From contig CBDHCM010000006.1 in NCBI GenBank assembly GCA_965261105.1, positions 3,720,001 to 3,784,000 on the forward strand: 64,000 nt of DNA. The letters run 5' to 3'. This stretch comes from Aldehydirespirator sp965261105. GTDB lineage: Bacteria; Actinomycetota; Acidimicrobiia; Acidimicrobiales; Aldehydirespiratoraceae. The position numbers and the translations under genes were made by a program. Below, in pieces: positions 33,677-42,977 of this stretch. The notes under the pieces are model-generated. The model was not told the DNA's origin and did not search any database. It saw nothing but the letters and a program-made list of their open reading frames with translations. Numbering within the stretch: the first letter of the stretch is position 1; each line of letters starts with the position of its first letter.

Positions 33677-35068
33677 TCAGGCATCCGACTCGCCCGACCC
33701 GTTGGCGCTCCCGCCTGCCGATCCCGACGGGTAGCGCGCCGCGAGGCGCCCGGCCTTGGTGCCGCTGCGGACTGCGCCCTCCATCGTGGCCGGCCAGCCC
33801 GTGTCGGACCAGGCCCCCGCCAGGTACACGCCCGGCAGGCCGCACTCGGTCCCGGAGCGCAGGCTGTGCGTGCCCGGCAGCCCGAAGAAGGTGGCCGAGT
33901 GTTCGCGGGTGACGATCGACTCGGTGACTGTGGCGCCGGCCGCGGCGGGCAGCAAGCGGGCCAGCTCGGCGGTGAAGTGCGACACGAGGCCGGCGGCCGG
34001 CCGGCCGATGTAGGTCTCAGCGGCCGACAGGGACACAGCCAGGCACTGGCGGCCGTCGTCGAGCCCGGCGCCCTCGGTGCGGTCGAACACGAACTGCGCG
34101 TCAGTCCCGACGCCGGCGAAGAAGGCCAGGTCCGTCACCGGCCGGTCGTACACCAGATGGACGTTGACGATCGGGGAGGTGCCCAGCTCGACCAGGCGGT
34201 CCTGGGAGGCGACGGTGCCCGGCGGCAGCAGCGCCCCGACCGCGTCGTGGGGCACCGCTACCACCACAGAGTCGGCCGGCAAGACCTGCCCGTTCGCCTG
34301 GACCTCCAAGCCCCCGGCCGCGCCGGCCCGAACGGCGGTCACCGGGACGCGGGTCATGACCTCGCCGCCCGCGGCCTGCAGTGCCCGCCGGGCGGCATCG
34401 GAGTGAAGGGCCGACAGCGGCACCCTCGCCCAGCCGATGTCGGCCGCGGCAGCCTCGGTGAGGAGCCCGGTCACGAACACCCTGGCGGCCAGCTTGAGGG
34501 AGGCGTCGGCCGCGCTTGCATTAACAGTCGGCAGCACGATCAGGTTCCAGAACGTCTCGGTGGCGACCCGGTCCTGCCCGTGCGCCGACAGCCAGTCACC
34601 GAAACCCACGTTGTCCAAGGCGGGATCGTCGGGGTCCAGCCGACGCATCGCCAGCCCGGCCCGCAGCACGGCCAGCCTCTGGCGGAAGCTCAGATGGGGG
34701 TAGGCAAGCAAGGCGGGAGCGAGGTGCAGGGGGGCCGGGCCAACGGTGCGTTTGATGGACCCGACCGGTCCGCCGGGTGCTAGCACGGGGACGTCCAGCC
34801 GGCTCTGCATGACTACGCCGCCCGCCGATCCGATGCGCTCCAGGAAGGCCCGGTAGGCGGTGCAGCACCGCATGAAGACGTGCTGGCCGTTGTCGAACCA
34901 GATGCCGTGACGCTCGAACGACCAGGTGGCGCCGCCGAGGCGGGGGCGGCGCTCGAGCAGCGTGACCGCAGCGCCGCGGTCAGCTGCCTCCAAGCCGGCC
35001 GACAGCCCGGCCAGGCCGCCTCCGACGACGACCACCAGCGGCCTCCCGCCGGAGGTCGCGGGGTTCAC
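33677..35068 (-). CDS. hpnE: Hydroxysqualene dehydroxylase HpnE
   Basis: 463-aa FAD-dependent amine-oxidase-fold enzyme that turns hydroxysqualene into squalene. The N-terminal dinucleotide motif is VVVVGGGLAGLSAGLEAADR, followed by LERRPRLGGATWSFE and the family block WFDNGQHVFMRCCTAYRAFL. The C-terminal FAD contact is GVYLAGAWSDTGWPATMEGA. It is the third gene of hpnC-hpnD-hpnE; 138 bp with a tandem repeat separate it from hpnD. With HpnC/D it makes squalene for hopanoids or carotenoid-like lipids; no squalene-hopene cyclase is in the window. Confidence 0.92.
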   Translation of the reverse strand: MNPATSGGRPLVVVVGGGLAGLSAGLEAADRGAAVTLLERRPRLGGATWSFERHGIWFDNGQHVFMRCCTAYRAFLERIGSAGGVVMQSRLDVPVLAPGGPVGSIKRTVGPAPLHLAPALLAYPHLSFRQRLAVLRAGLAMRRLDPDDPALDNVGFGDWLSAHGQDRVATETFWNLIVLPTVNASAADASLKLAARVFVTGLLTEAAAADIGWARVPLSALHSDAARRALQAAGGEVMTRVPVTAVRAGAAGGLEVQANGQVLPADSVVVAVPHDAVGALLPPGTVASQDRLVELGTSPIVNVHLVYDRPVTDLAFFAGVGTDAQFVFDRTEGAGLDDGRQCLAVSLSAAETYIGRPAAGLVSHFTAELARLLPAAAGATVTESIVTREHSATFFGLPGTHSLRSGTECGLPGVYLAGAWSDTGWPATMEGAVRSGTKAGRLAARYPSGSAGGSANGSGESDA

Positions 35069-35104
35069 GCCGCGGGTCCGGCCACGGCACCGGGGGAACG
35101 AACC

Positions 35105-35176
35105 GCCCCGACCGCCACCCCCGCGGCTACAGAGCTCACGGCCCCGACCGCCACCCCCGCGGCTACAGAGCTCACG
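35105..35176. repeat. Two tandem 36-bp repeats between hpnD and hpnE
   Basis: Two exact 36-bp copies beginning GCCCCGACCGCCACCCCCGC and ending AGAGCTCACG lie head to tail, with a partial third start at 35,177. They make up most of the hpnD-hpnE gap. No gene is seen in it. Confidence 0.85.
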
Positions 35177-35206
35177 GCCCAGACCGCACGCAGAGGTCCA
35201 ATGAGC

Positions 35207-36097
35207 TCAGGGCCCCAGCCCGCTGAGGCTGCGAGCCGCCACGAGGCCCTTTTCCCAGGCGGGCAGGCTGATACGCCCCTCCAGCGGAGCATCGGGGTGC
35301 GCCAGGATGCGGCCCAGGAGCCGCCGGTAGATGCCGGCCATGGCCGCGGTGCACGCCCGGCTGCGGTGATCGAGATGCTCCAGCAGCACCAGGCCGTGCT
35401 CGAACCACATCACGGCCTGCCCCGCCACGAACTGCACCAGCGCGGCAACGCTCTCCGGCGGCGCCCACTGGCCCGGGGCGACGCCGAAGCGTTCCCGCTC
35501 CTGCTCGGGCAGGTATATGCGCCCCATCCTGTGGTCCTCGGCGATGTCGCGCAGCATGTTGGTGAGTTGCAGGGCCACGCCCAAGTCGTCGGCCATGTCC
35601 TCGACAGGCCGGGCTTCGGTGGTGCCGTGCCCGCCGCCGCGCCTGGGGGCGGGCCTGGTGCCGAAGACGCCCAGGGAGAGCCGCCCCACCGAGCCGGCCA
35701 CCAGGCGGCAGTAGCGCACGGTGTCGTCCATGGTTGCGTAGGTCTCGCCCCGCACGTCCATCTCGCAGCCCTCGACGATCTCGTGCAGGGCAGCCACCGG
35801 AACCGGGTAGCGGGACGCGGCGTGAGCGACCGCTACCAGCACCGGATCGGCGGGATCGGCGACCTTGCCGGCCTCGAGGGCCTCGATGGCGGTGCGGAGG
35901 TCGCTCAGCGCGGTGAGCTTGCGGTCCGGGGGCCAGTCGCCGTCGCCGATGTCGTCGACGCGGCGGGCCATGGCGTAGAGCGCAGCCATCGCCCTGCGCT
36001 TGGGCGGCGGCAGCAGGCGGATGCCGTAGGCGAAGTTGCGGGCCTCCGACCAGGTGATCTCCTCGCAGCGGCGGTAGGCCGCCCCGGCGTCGATCAC
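35207..36097 (-). CDS. hpnD: Presqualene diphosphate synthase HpnD
   Basis: 296-aa trans-isoprenyl synthase that joins two farnesyl diphosphates to presqualene diphosphate. The two Asp-rich motifs are MARRVDDIGDGD and QLTNMLRDIAEDHRMGRIYL. EITWSEARNFAYGIRLLPPP is the usual N-terminal HpnD stretch. The start is the GTG overlapping the hpnC stop (GTGA), which fits the conserved N-terminus; a longer in-frame reading lies inside hpnC and is rejected. A Gly/Arg insertion (RPAPRRGGGHGTTEARP) interrupts the usual region before motif 2. Confidence 0.92.
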   Translation of the reverse strand: MIDAGAAYRRCEEITWSEARNFAYGIRLLPPPKRRAMAALYAMARRVDDIGDGDWPPDRKLTALSDLRTAIEALEAGKVADPADPVLVAVAHAASRYPVPVAALHEIVEGCEMDVRGETYATMDDTVRYCRLVAGSVGRLSLGVFGTRPAPRRGGGHGTTEARPVEDMADDLGVALQLTNMLRDIAEDHRMGRIYLPEQERERFGVAPGQWAPPESVAALVQFVAGQAVMWFEHGLVLLEHLDHRSRACTAAMAGIYRRLLGRILAHPDAPLEGRISLPAWEKGLVAARSLSGLGP

Positions 36098-37095
36098 GTC
36101 CGGCCCGTCCCGCGCCGCATCGGGCTTGTGAGGTACACGCCGGCCATACGGCCCAGCAGCCTCGCCTTGCTGGCTTTGCGGGTGCCGCCCAGCACCTCGA
36201 AGCCCGCGGCCTCGAGCGCGTCGAGGCCGGCCAGCCCCCCGGCCACGAACCCGGCGACCGCCAGTCGAGCCGATCCCGTCAACGACGCCACCAGCCCACG
36301 GCCGCTCTCGAGCATGGCGCGGGCCCGGCCGGCCTCGTAGGCGACCAGGCCCCTGAGGCCCGCGGCGGCCACTGGGGCGTGCAGGTCGTCCGCGGTGACG
36401 CCAAAGCGCTCCATGTCGTCGGCTGGGAGGTAGACGCGCCCTGAGGCGGCGTCCTCGGCCACATCCTGGAGATGCTCCAGCACCTGCAGCCCGCTGCACA
36501 CTTCGTCGGAGGCGACCAGGCGCTCGGGGGTGGCCGCCTCGAAGACCGCAAGCACGAGGTGCCCGACCGGGTTGGCAGACAGCGTGCAGTACTCGAGCAG
36601 CTCGTCGAAGTCCTCGTAGCGGGCCTTGTGCTGGTCGACCCGGTTTGCGGCCAGCAGCTGATCGAACGGCTCGCGGTCCAGGCCGAAGCGGGCCACCGTC
36701 GGCGCCAGTTGGAGGAAGGCCTTGTGGCGGGCGGTGTCGGCGAACAGGTCGTCGAGCTGGGCCTCGACCCAGTCCAGGGCCGCCGCTCGGTCGCCGGGGT
36801 ACTCGTCGCCGAGGTTGTCGACAAGCCGGGCGTAGCCGTAGATGGCTTGCAGGTGGCCCCGCGCGGCTCGAGGCAGCAGCCGAAGCGCCACCGGGAAGTT
36901 CTCACCGGCGGCCCGGGCCATCACCGCTTCGAGGCCGACATGGCGCTCGACGGCCGCCGCGGGGTCCGCCGCATCTGAGGACGCCGCCCGCGCGCCCCGC
37001 GACGGGGGCGAGCCCTGTGACATTCCGTTCACTGACGGCTGGATGGCCACAGTTTCCCCGCTTGAAGGGGCGTCGTCAGTCGGCATGACAGACAT
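36094..37095 (-). CDS. hpnC: Squalene synthase-like HpnC
   Basis: 333-aa protein of the HpnC family, which hydrolyses presqualene diphosphate to hydroxysqualene. The motifs are YGYARLVDNLGDEYPGDR and EHLQDVAEDAASGRVYLPAD, with ENFPVALRLLP at the N-terminal side. An ~50-residue low-complexity Ser/Ala extension precedes the core. GAGGG lies just before the first ATG (MSVMPTDD); the second ATG three codons later has the better spacing. It is the first gene of hpnC-hpnD-hpnE. Confidence 0.92.
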   Translation of the reverse strand: MSVMPTDDAPSSGETVAIQPSVNGMSQGSPPSRGARAASSDAADPAAAVERHVGLEAVMARAAGENFPVALRLLPRAARGHLQAIYGYARLVDNLGDEYPGDRAAALDWVEAQLDDLFADTARHKAFLQLAPTVARFGLDREPFDQLLAANRVDQHKARYEDFDELLEYCTLSANPVGHLVLAVFEAATPERLVASDEVCSGLQVLEHLQDVAEDAASGRVYLPADDMERFGVTADDLHAPVAAAGLRGLVAYEAGRARAMLESGRGLVASLTGSARLAVAGFVAGGLAGLDALEAAGFEVLGGTRKASKARLLGRMAGVYLTSPMRRGTGRT

Positions 37096-37262
37096 GCCCT
37101 CACCGAGTTGAAGCTATCACCCTTGTGCTGCGGACTAGTGGCCCGCGCCGGATCCAACCAGCCCCGGCCGGACCCTGCATCCAGGCGATTGAGAATGTTG
37201 AGGAATGAAAATCTCTTAAAGGGGTTGCAATTTACGCAACGGGCTGTATTGAATGATTTGTC

Positions 37263-38963
37263 ATGGTATCTCGATATCTAGGATTGACTGTCCGACGCGC
37301 TTTGTTCGCTTCAAGAGAAGGAGCCGGCGAGCCGAGGCGGCGCTGGCGGGGGATCGCTGCCGGCGCCGTGTTGGCGTTGGCTGTGCTCGCAACCGGCTGC
37401 GGGCCCGCCGGCAACCGCGGAGCCGAGACACCTGCTGCGGTCCCCTCACCCACCGTAGTGGTCGATCCGTCCCATCCCGAGACGTCCGGAGTCTCGCAGG
37501 ACGCCGCGGACAGTAGCCCGAGCCTCATTCTTGCTCCCGGATCGACGCCGGCCGCCATCCCAGTACTGGAGCCGGTCATCCCACCCCCCGGTGTGGCCGA
37601 GCAAGTCCTGGCCGCGGCGGAGGAAGCAGCCCCGCAGTCGAAGCTGTCGCTGCAGGACTGCACCGACTGGATCGCGGACCCCGCGATCTCCCTGGAGCCC
37701 GCTCAGAAGCAGGAGTGCACCGCCATGCTGGCCGCCGCAGTCGGCACTTGCCGGGAGCTTGACTGCTTCGCCGCCGCAGTCGACACCACCCCCACAACCA
37801 CGGCTCTGCCAGCCCGGGGTTCTGCGCCTGCTTCAACAACTACGTCCGAAGCCGGCCCGACTACCACTGCAGCACGGGCCACCTCGACCCCCACAGCCAC
37901 ACAAGCAACCCCCACCACCACAGCACCGGCCACCACCGCGCCACCGGCCACCACCACAGCACCGGCCACCACCACAGCACCGGCCACCACCACAGCACCG
38001 GCCACCACCACAGCACCGGCCACCACCACAGCACCGGCCACCACCGCGCCACCGGCCACCACCGCGCCACCGGCCACCACCGCGCCACCGGCCACCACCG
38101 CGCCACCGGCCACCACCACAGCACCGGCCACCACAGCACCGGCCACCACCGCGCCACCGGCCACCACCACAGCACCGGAGGCGGCGCCGACCCCGGAGGG
38201 TGGGCATCCGCCACTGCCACAGGCGGGGATGATCCCCCGAAACGAGTCCTATTGGGACTACCCGACCTGCACCGGCTCGCTGCCGTGGCCGTCGACCTGC
38301 TACCCGCCCTCGGAGTGGGAGGTCCCCCAGGACCTGACGGACTGCACGCTGTCTCCACTCCCTGACGCCGGCGTGGGCGGCATCTGCGCGTCCAGAAGAC
38401 CCGACCGCCCGCCGCACCAGGAGCTCCCCCGACAAACCCGGGACGTGGTCGACTTCATCACCTGGTGCGGGGCGTCATGGCATCCGCTGCCCTGCGAGTA
38501 CGTGCTGTTCCAGATGAAGTGGTCCCTGGACTACCTCGGGGCGCACCCGTGGTGTGTGTTGCAGCAGTACTACGACCGCATCGCGGCCCACGACGACATC
38601 TGGTACAGCGGCGCGTCGCTGCCCCCAGATCTGCGGAACCGCCACGGCTGGCACCTGTGCCCCTCTGTGATCGACCCCGGACAGGACGACGACCCCCGCC
38701 GGCGACTGTCAGACACCGGGATCTCCCTAACCGAGCAGTGCCGCATCGTGCTCCCCGCCGACGTTGAGCTGGAAACCGGCACCAGCCGCATCACCGAAGA
38801 ACCGCAGCGGTTCGGGTCGGACTGCGACGCGTGGGCCGAATGGGTCGAGAACCGGCCCCGGGCCCGGGACTGGCGCGACTGCGACCGCTCGGCCCGGCTG
38901 GCCGAGGAGTGGATCGAGCACCACCACAACACCCCCGAGCACTACTTCATCGTGAAGTGCTGA
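37263..38963 (+). CDS. Large secreted lipoprotein with Thr/Pro-rich repeat, Tad-locus associated
   Basis: 566-aa protein, not recognised. An N-terminal signal (RGIAAGAVLALAVLATGCGP) ends in a lipobox (ATGC). A Cys-containing region precedes a long ATTTAP/PPATTAP repeat (about residues 205-310, encoded by near-identical 15-18 bp DNA units at 37,915-38,180). The C-terminal ~250 residues are Trp/Cys-rich (SLPWPSTCYPPSEWEVPQ, ITWCGASWHPLPCEYVLF) and probably disulfide-bonded. The layout suggests a surface adhesin or stalk held to the membrane. It is 20 bp ahead of another large secreted protein and heads the pilus locus. Confidence 0.75.
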   Translation: MVSRYLGLTVRRALFASREGAGEPRRRWRGIAAGAVLALAVLATGCGPAGNRGAETPAAVPSPTVVVDPSHPETSGVSQDAADSSPSLILAPGSTPAAIPVLEPVIPPPGVAEQVLAAAEEAAPQSKLSLQDCTDWIADPAISLEPAQKQECTAMLAAAVGTCRELDCFAAAVDTTPTTTALPARGSAPASTTTSEAGPTTTAARATSTPTATQATPTTTAPATTAPPATTTAPATTTAPATTTAPATTTAPATTTAPATTAPPATTAPPATTAPPATTAPPATTTAPATTAPATTAPPATTTAPEAAPTPEGGHPPLPQAGMIPRNESYWDYPTCTGSLPWPSTCYPPSEWEVPQDLTDCTLSPLPDAGVGGICASRRPDRPPHQELPRQTRDVVDFITWCGASWHPLPCEYVLFQMKWSLDYLGAHPWCVLQQYYDRIAAHDDIWYSGASLPPDLRNRHGWHLCPSVIDPGQDDDPRRRLSDTGISLTEQCRIVLPADVELETGTSRITEEPQRFGSDCDAWAEWVENRPRARDWRDCDRSARLAEEWIEHHHNTPEHYFIVKC

Positions 38964-38983
38964 ACCCTACGAAGGAGCCGGCC

Positions 38984-40639
38984 ATGCCCCATCGCATCAG
39001 GATCCTCCGACGACCTGCAGCAGCCGCCGGCAGCCTCGCTGTTGCCGTGGCGGTGATCGCCGTCTGCATCGGCGTGGCGGGCCCCGGCCCGCGGACTGCA
39101 CACGCTCAGGAGGAGTGCGACGCCCATTGCTGGGCGATCCTCGTATACCTCACCGAGCAGGGCCTCACCCCACAAGAGATCGAGGATTTGGGCAACTCCG
39201 GAATCCCGCCCGACCCCGACACGCCCGAGGAGTTCTTTCAGCGCCCGGCCGCCACCACAACCCCACAGCCTCCCGCACCGACAACAACCACGGCACCGAC
39301 AACAACCACGGCACCGACAACAACGGCCCCGACAACAACGGCCCCGACAACAACCACGGCCCCGACAACAACGGCACCGACGCTGTCGCGCCTCGCCACT
39401 CCGGCCCCAACCACCACGCTCCCGGCCTACATCGGGGAGTGCGACCCGACCACGACGTGGTCCTGCGACGAAGTGAACGCAGGCATCGGCGATGGCTACC
39501 TCCCCCACGACTTCAACCCCCACCTCGAAGCGGACCCCCAACAGCTCCTACAGATCATCGAGGAATTCGGCGACCAGAACCCGCACTTCGACGGCGACGC
39601 CGCCCGGCTAGCCCTCCAAGCGGAAAAGGATCCCGACCGGGGCGACGTGTTCAACGCCATCGCGACGGGGCTGGGAATCCCGAACAACCCCGACGATGCC
39701 AATGAGGTGACCGGCGTGCTCGGCGACCTCGGGATCGTGTGGGGCCACGACGCGGACCCGACCGACAACTCAGACACCGCCGACACCGACACCGACGGCG
39801 ATCTCTCGAACGCGGCTCTGGCGGCGCTGCTGGACCGCATCCAGGAGCGCACCGGCGGAAGTGGCCCCACAGGCCCCACAGGCCCCACAGGCCCCACAGT
39901 AGGCCGGCCCACAGACGGCGGTCCCACCGGCGGAAGGCCTTCGACGCCTGACCCCGCTGATGCGTGCGCTACCCGTGCGGTGCTGACCCCCAGCGAGACT
40001 CTGCTGTTCGCAGCGCAGTTGCGCTGGGAGACGCTGGCGCGCATCGAGGCCCACGGCGAGCCGGGCGTGCCCTGGCCGCCGCACCCTGATGTGCCCGGCG
40101 GAGCGGAGTTCCTGGTGGTGTCGAGGTCGCCGGTGTGGCCGGTGGTGGACTCCGGCGCGCGTTGGGAGGCGGTGAACCAAGACGACGGCTGCGTGTGGGT
40201 GGCCACCCACGTGGAGACACAGGTGTCGCAGATGCTGCCGTGGCGCTCCGGCCATCGCCGGGCGCTGGAAAATGACGGCAGGTTCGACGCGTACCTGGGG
40301 CGCTGGGACAACCTGAGCCCTGGCCAGCAGGCCCAGGCGATCCAGCGCCACCAGAACAGCGACGTGAGTGCGCGGTGCCCGCTGGAGACGGCGACGGTCA
40401 GCGACGACTCCTATGACCAGTGCCGCTGGGAGCTCCCGGACTCGGGGATGTGGAGTTGGCAGGCACGAGCTTGCTGGGAGGCCGAAGCGGGCGACATTGT
40501 CTACCGGGACTGCGCCACCCTGTCCGAAGGCGTCGAGTGGTTCCTGGGGATCATCGACTACACGTCCGGGATCACGGTGCAGGCAGACCCGGGTGGCATC
40601 GCGGCCCTCCGGCCGCGGCATCCGGCGCGGGTCGGTTAG
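38984..40639 (+). CDS. Large secreted Thr-rich protein, Tad-locus associated
   Basis: 551-aa exported protein, not recognised. The signal peptide ends AHA before QEECDAHCW. A TTTTAP repeat region spans about residues 90-140, an acidic helical region about 155-290, a GPT-repeat linker (GPTGPTGPTGPT) about 295-307, and a Trp/Cys-rich C-terminal part contains VWVATHVETQVSQMLPWRSG. GGAG lies 8 bp before the ATG. Domain style matches the preceding lipoprotein, so both are probably surface parts of the same system. The nearby pilus genes suggest a tip or adhesive role (inference). Confidence 0.72.
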   Translation: MPHRIRILRRPAAAAGSLAVAVAVIAVCIGVAGPGPRTAHAQEECDAHCWAILVYLTEQGLTPQEIEDLGNSGIPPDPDTPEEFFQRPAATTTPQPPAPTTTTAPTTTTAPTTTAPTTTAPTTTTAPTTTAPTLSRLATPAPTTTLPAYIGECDPTTTWSCDEVNAGIGDGYLPHDFNPHLEADPQQLLQIIEEFGDQNPHFDGDAARLALQAEKDPDRGDVFNAIATGLGIPNNPDDANEVTGVLGDLGIVWGHDADPTDNSDTADTDTDGDLSNAALAALLDRIQERTGGSGPTGPTGPTGPTVGRPTDGGPTGGRPSTPDPADACATRAVLTPSETLLFAAQLRWETLARIEAHGEPGVPWPPHPDVPGGAEFLVVSRSPVWPVVDSGARWEAVNQDDGCVWVATHVETQVSQMLPWRSGHRRALENDGRFDAYLGRWDNLSPGQQAQAIQRHQNSDVSARCPLETATVSDDSYDQCRWELPDSGMWSWQARACWEAEAGDIVYRDCATLSEGVEWFLGIIDYTSGITVQADPGGIAALRPRHPARVG

Positions 40640-40648
40640 GGGGCGGCG

Positions 40649-41257
40649 ATGGCGACGAACGCGGCCCCCTTGTCGGGTCAAGCCCAGAGATTCGCGGCCG
40701 CGGCGCTGGTCGTCGCACTCGTCGCGTTGTCGGTGTGGCTGTTCGGACGTCCCGAGCCGCCCGAACCTTCGGTGCAGGTGGTGGCGACCGCCGAGGACTG
40801 GCCGGCGCGGCGCGAGCCCGGCGGGTTCGTGACCGTCGACATACCCGAGACGGCCGCGGCGCTGTTCGTGACCCCTGCCGAGCTCGCCGGGCGCGTGCCT
40901 GCGGTGCTGGTGCCGGCCGGGACGGTCCTGTCCGAGGCGTTGCTGGCCGACCCCGGCACCGCCTCCGCAGCCGACCCGTCGGCGACGCTGCTGGCAGTGG
41001 GGGTGGACCCGTCGCTGTGGCCCGACCCGGGGCCCGCGGCCGGCGCCGCCGCAGTCCTCGCCGCTGAGCCGGGAGGGTGCGCCGCCGCGGTGCTGCCCAT
41101 CGTGGCCGCCGGCGACGGCACCGTAGTCGTCGAAGCCGGCCCTGAGCTGGCCGCGCAGCTGGGCCCGGCGGTGTGGTGGATGTGGGAGTCGCCCGCCGCG
41201 GGCTGGCCCGGCTGCCCGGCTGACGCCGCGTACACAGTGGTCCACCTTGGGGGGTGA
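40649..41257 (+). CDS. CpaB/SAF-like membrane protein of the Tad locus
   Basis: 202-aa protein with one N-terminal membrane helix (FAAAALVVALVALSVWLFG). Next comes an SAF-like region (FVTVDIPETAAALFVTPAEL, then AGRVPAVLVPAGTVLSEALL), the pattern of CpaB/RcpC and flagellar P-ring chaperone-like proteins. The C-terminal half is Ala/Gly-rich with Cys. It lies directly before the tadA-like ATPase (7 bp gap) and fits the usual cpaB position. Residue-level similarity is weak; the call rests on pattern plus context. Confidence 0.65.
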   Translation: MATNAAPLSGQAQRFAAAALVVALVALSVWLFGRPEPPEPSVQVVATAEDWPARREPGGFVTVDIPETAAALFVTPAELAGRVPAVLVPAGTVLSEALLADPGTASAADPSATLLAVGVDPSLWPDPGPAAGAAAVLAAEPGGCAAAVLPIVAAGDGTVVVEAGPELAAQLGPAVWWMWESPAAGWPGCPADAAYTVVHLGG

Positions 41258-41264
41258 TGGGAAA

Positions 41265-42977
41265 ATGTTGATGGTCTCAGCCGACAGCGCACTCGATCCG
41301 CAGACCGCGGGTTGGGTCGTCCGCACGATCATCGAAGGTGTCCGATCCTCGGCGGCCGACGCGGTGGTAGGCGAGTCACTGGCCGATCGGACGCTGGCCG
41401 CGGCACCAAACAAGGCCTCGGTAGTGGCGGTGGACCCGGCGGCGAGCGAGACCGTCCTGCGAGCCGCCGCGGCCGCAGCTGCGGGGGTGGTATGGGTCAC
41501 GCGCGGCTCGGGGCGGGGCCTGCGCGACCGTCTGCGCCTGGATGCGGGCCCGGCGGCCAGGGTGCCGGTGGCCCTAGTTGTCATCTGCGAACACGACGTG
41601 AACACCGCCGAGCTGCGGGTGCTGGCCGGCGTCCAGATGGTTAGGGCGGTACCGCCCGCGCCGACCAGGCGCTCCGAGCGAAGGTTGCACCGCCTCGGCC
41701 GCTCGCTGGGCTCGCTGGCCGCGGCGCCCCAGCGCATGGACGGCGCCGACGGGGCGGCGCGCCGCGAGTCCGCGGCCGCCGCGGCTGCCCATCGGCTGCG
41801 CGGGCTGTTGGGGGAGAACGGAGTGGAGGAGTTCCAGATCCGGGGCGGGGAGTCGATGGTGGTCGAGTTCTCGGACGGAACCCGCGAGAGCCGTTCGTCG
41901 CCATTCGAGACCGACGACGAACTGGTAGCGGCGTGCCGCTTCCTCGCGGCCTATTCCGGTGGGCGGCCCCAGCGATTCGACGAACTCGACCCGCGCCTGG
42001 ATACTGGCATCGGCGCCCGCTGGCGGCTGCACGCCGAGGCGTTCGTGTGCTCGCCGCCGACTTTGGTGCTGCGCTCCAACATGGCCGGCCGGCAAACGCT
42101 CGCCGAGTTGGGTCTGTGCAGCAGCGAGCTGGCGGCGGTGCTGGTGGAGGCAATCGTCGGCGTGGTGCGGGCGAATGTGGTGGTGGCCGCGGCCATGGGC
42201 GGCGGCAAGACCACTCTGTGCCAGGCACTGCTGGCGCAGGTTCCCCCCGACGAGCGCATCGACACCATCGAGGACACCCCCGAATTGCGCCTGCGCGAGC
42301 ACGGCATCCACCCCAACGCCTACGAACGCCTCACCCGGGATGCCAACAACGACGGCGTCGGGAAGCACTCCATGGCCGACCACGTGCGCGACGCCAAGCG
42401 GGCCAACAGCTCGAAGCTGGTGGTGGGCGAGGTTCGGGGCGAGGGCACCATGGCCCTGCTCGACGCCATGTCGTCAGGCCTCGACGGGTGCCTGGTCACG
42501 CTGCACTCCCCGCCCGGTGAGGGCGTGCTCGAGAAGCTCACCGCCTACGCCACCTCAGAGGGCGCCGACGAGGGTCTGGCCCGCCGCTCGATCGCCATTG
42601 CCGTGCACCTGCTGGTGTGGATGGGCCGGAACCATGCCGGCGAGCGGGTCATAGCGGACGTGACCCAGATCACCGGCATGACCACCGACCGCACGATCAA
42701 GACCCGCGGCCTGTGGCGGCTGAGGGCCGGAGAGCGCTGGGCCGTGCCGGTCGCAGACCCCGAGGGGCGCATGGCCGACGTCTACCGCGCCGCGGGCCTC
42801 CCCGGCGACCGCGTCGCCTCGGCTGGCGGGGCGGCTCGGGTCCCGACACCTCAGTTCGTCACCAGCGACAGCCCCGGCGATCGCGTCACCGCGGGCAACA
42901 ACCACACTGGCCAACGCCTCGCCGCCGGCAACAGCAACGGCCACGCTGCCGGCGCCACCAAAGAGCGTGCCCGATGA
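41265..42977 (+). CDS. tadA: Tad pilus secretion ATPase (TadA/CpaF)
   Basis: 570-aa type II/IV secretion ATPase. The first ~170 residues are a poorly conserved Ala-rich domain. The core has the N-terminal GENGVEEFQIRGGE-type segment, Walker A AMGGGKTTL (310-318), DTIEDTPELRLREHGIHPN (Asp box), VVGEVRGEGTMALLDAMSSG (Walker B side) and VTLHSPPGEGV (His box). A Gly/Ser/Asn tail follows residue 520. It powers pilin extrusion with TadB and TadC. Start ATG 41265 is chosen over upstream TTG. Its stop overlaps tadB (ATGA). Confidence 0.92.
   Translation: MLMVSADSALDPQTAGWVVRTIIEGVRSSAADAVVGESLADRTLAAAPNKASVVAVDPAASETVLRAAAAAAAGVVWVTRGSGRGLRDRLRLDAGPAARVPVALVVICEHDVNTAELRVLAGVQMVRAVPPAPTRRSERRLHRLGRSLGSLAAAPQRMDGADGAARRESAAAAAAHRLRGLLGENGVEEFQIRGGESMVVEFSDGTRESRSSPFETDDELVAACRFLAAYSGGRPQRFDELDPRLDTGIGARWRLHAEAFVCSPPTLVLRSNMAGRQTLAELGLCSSELAAVLVEAIVGVVRANVVVAAAMGGGKTTLCQALLAQVPPDERIDTIEDTPELRLREHGIHPNAYERLTRDANNDGVGKHSMADHVRDAKRANSSKLVVGEVRGEGTMALLDAMSSGLDGCLVTLHSPPGEGVLEKLTAYATSEGADEGLARRSIAIAVHLLVWMGRNHAGERVIADVTQITGMTTDRTIKTRGLWRLRAGERWAVPVADPEGRMADVYRAAGLPGDRVASAGGAARVPTPQFVTSDSPGDRVTAGNNHTGQRLAAGNSNGHAAGATKERAR

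Noticed and set aside
36098..36499. 134-residue N-terminal extension of HpnD
   Set aside because: It lies wholly inside hpnC in another frame and is Arg/Gly-rich; the GTGA overlap gives the conserved start.
37703..38435. Large minus-strand frames in the Thr-repeat region (Val/Ala- and Trp-rich)
   Set aside because: They mirror the low-complexity DNA of the secreted lipoprotein; repeats keep several frames open by chance.
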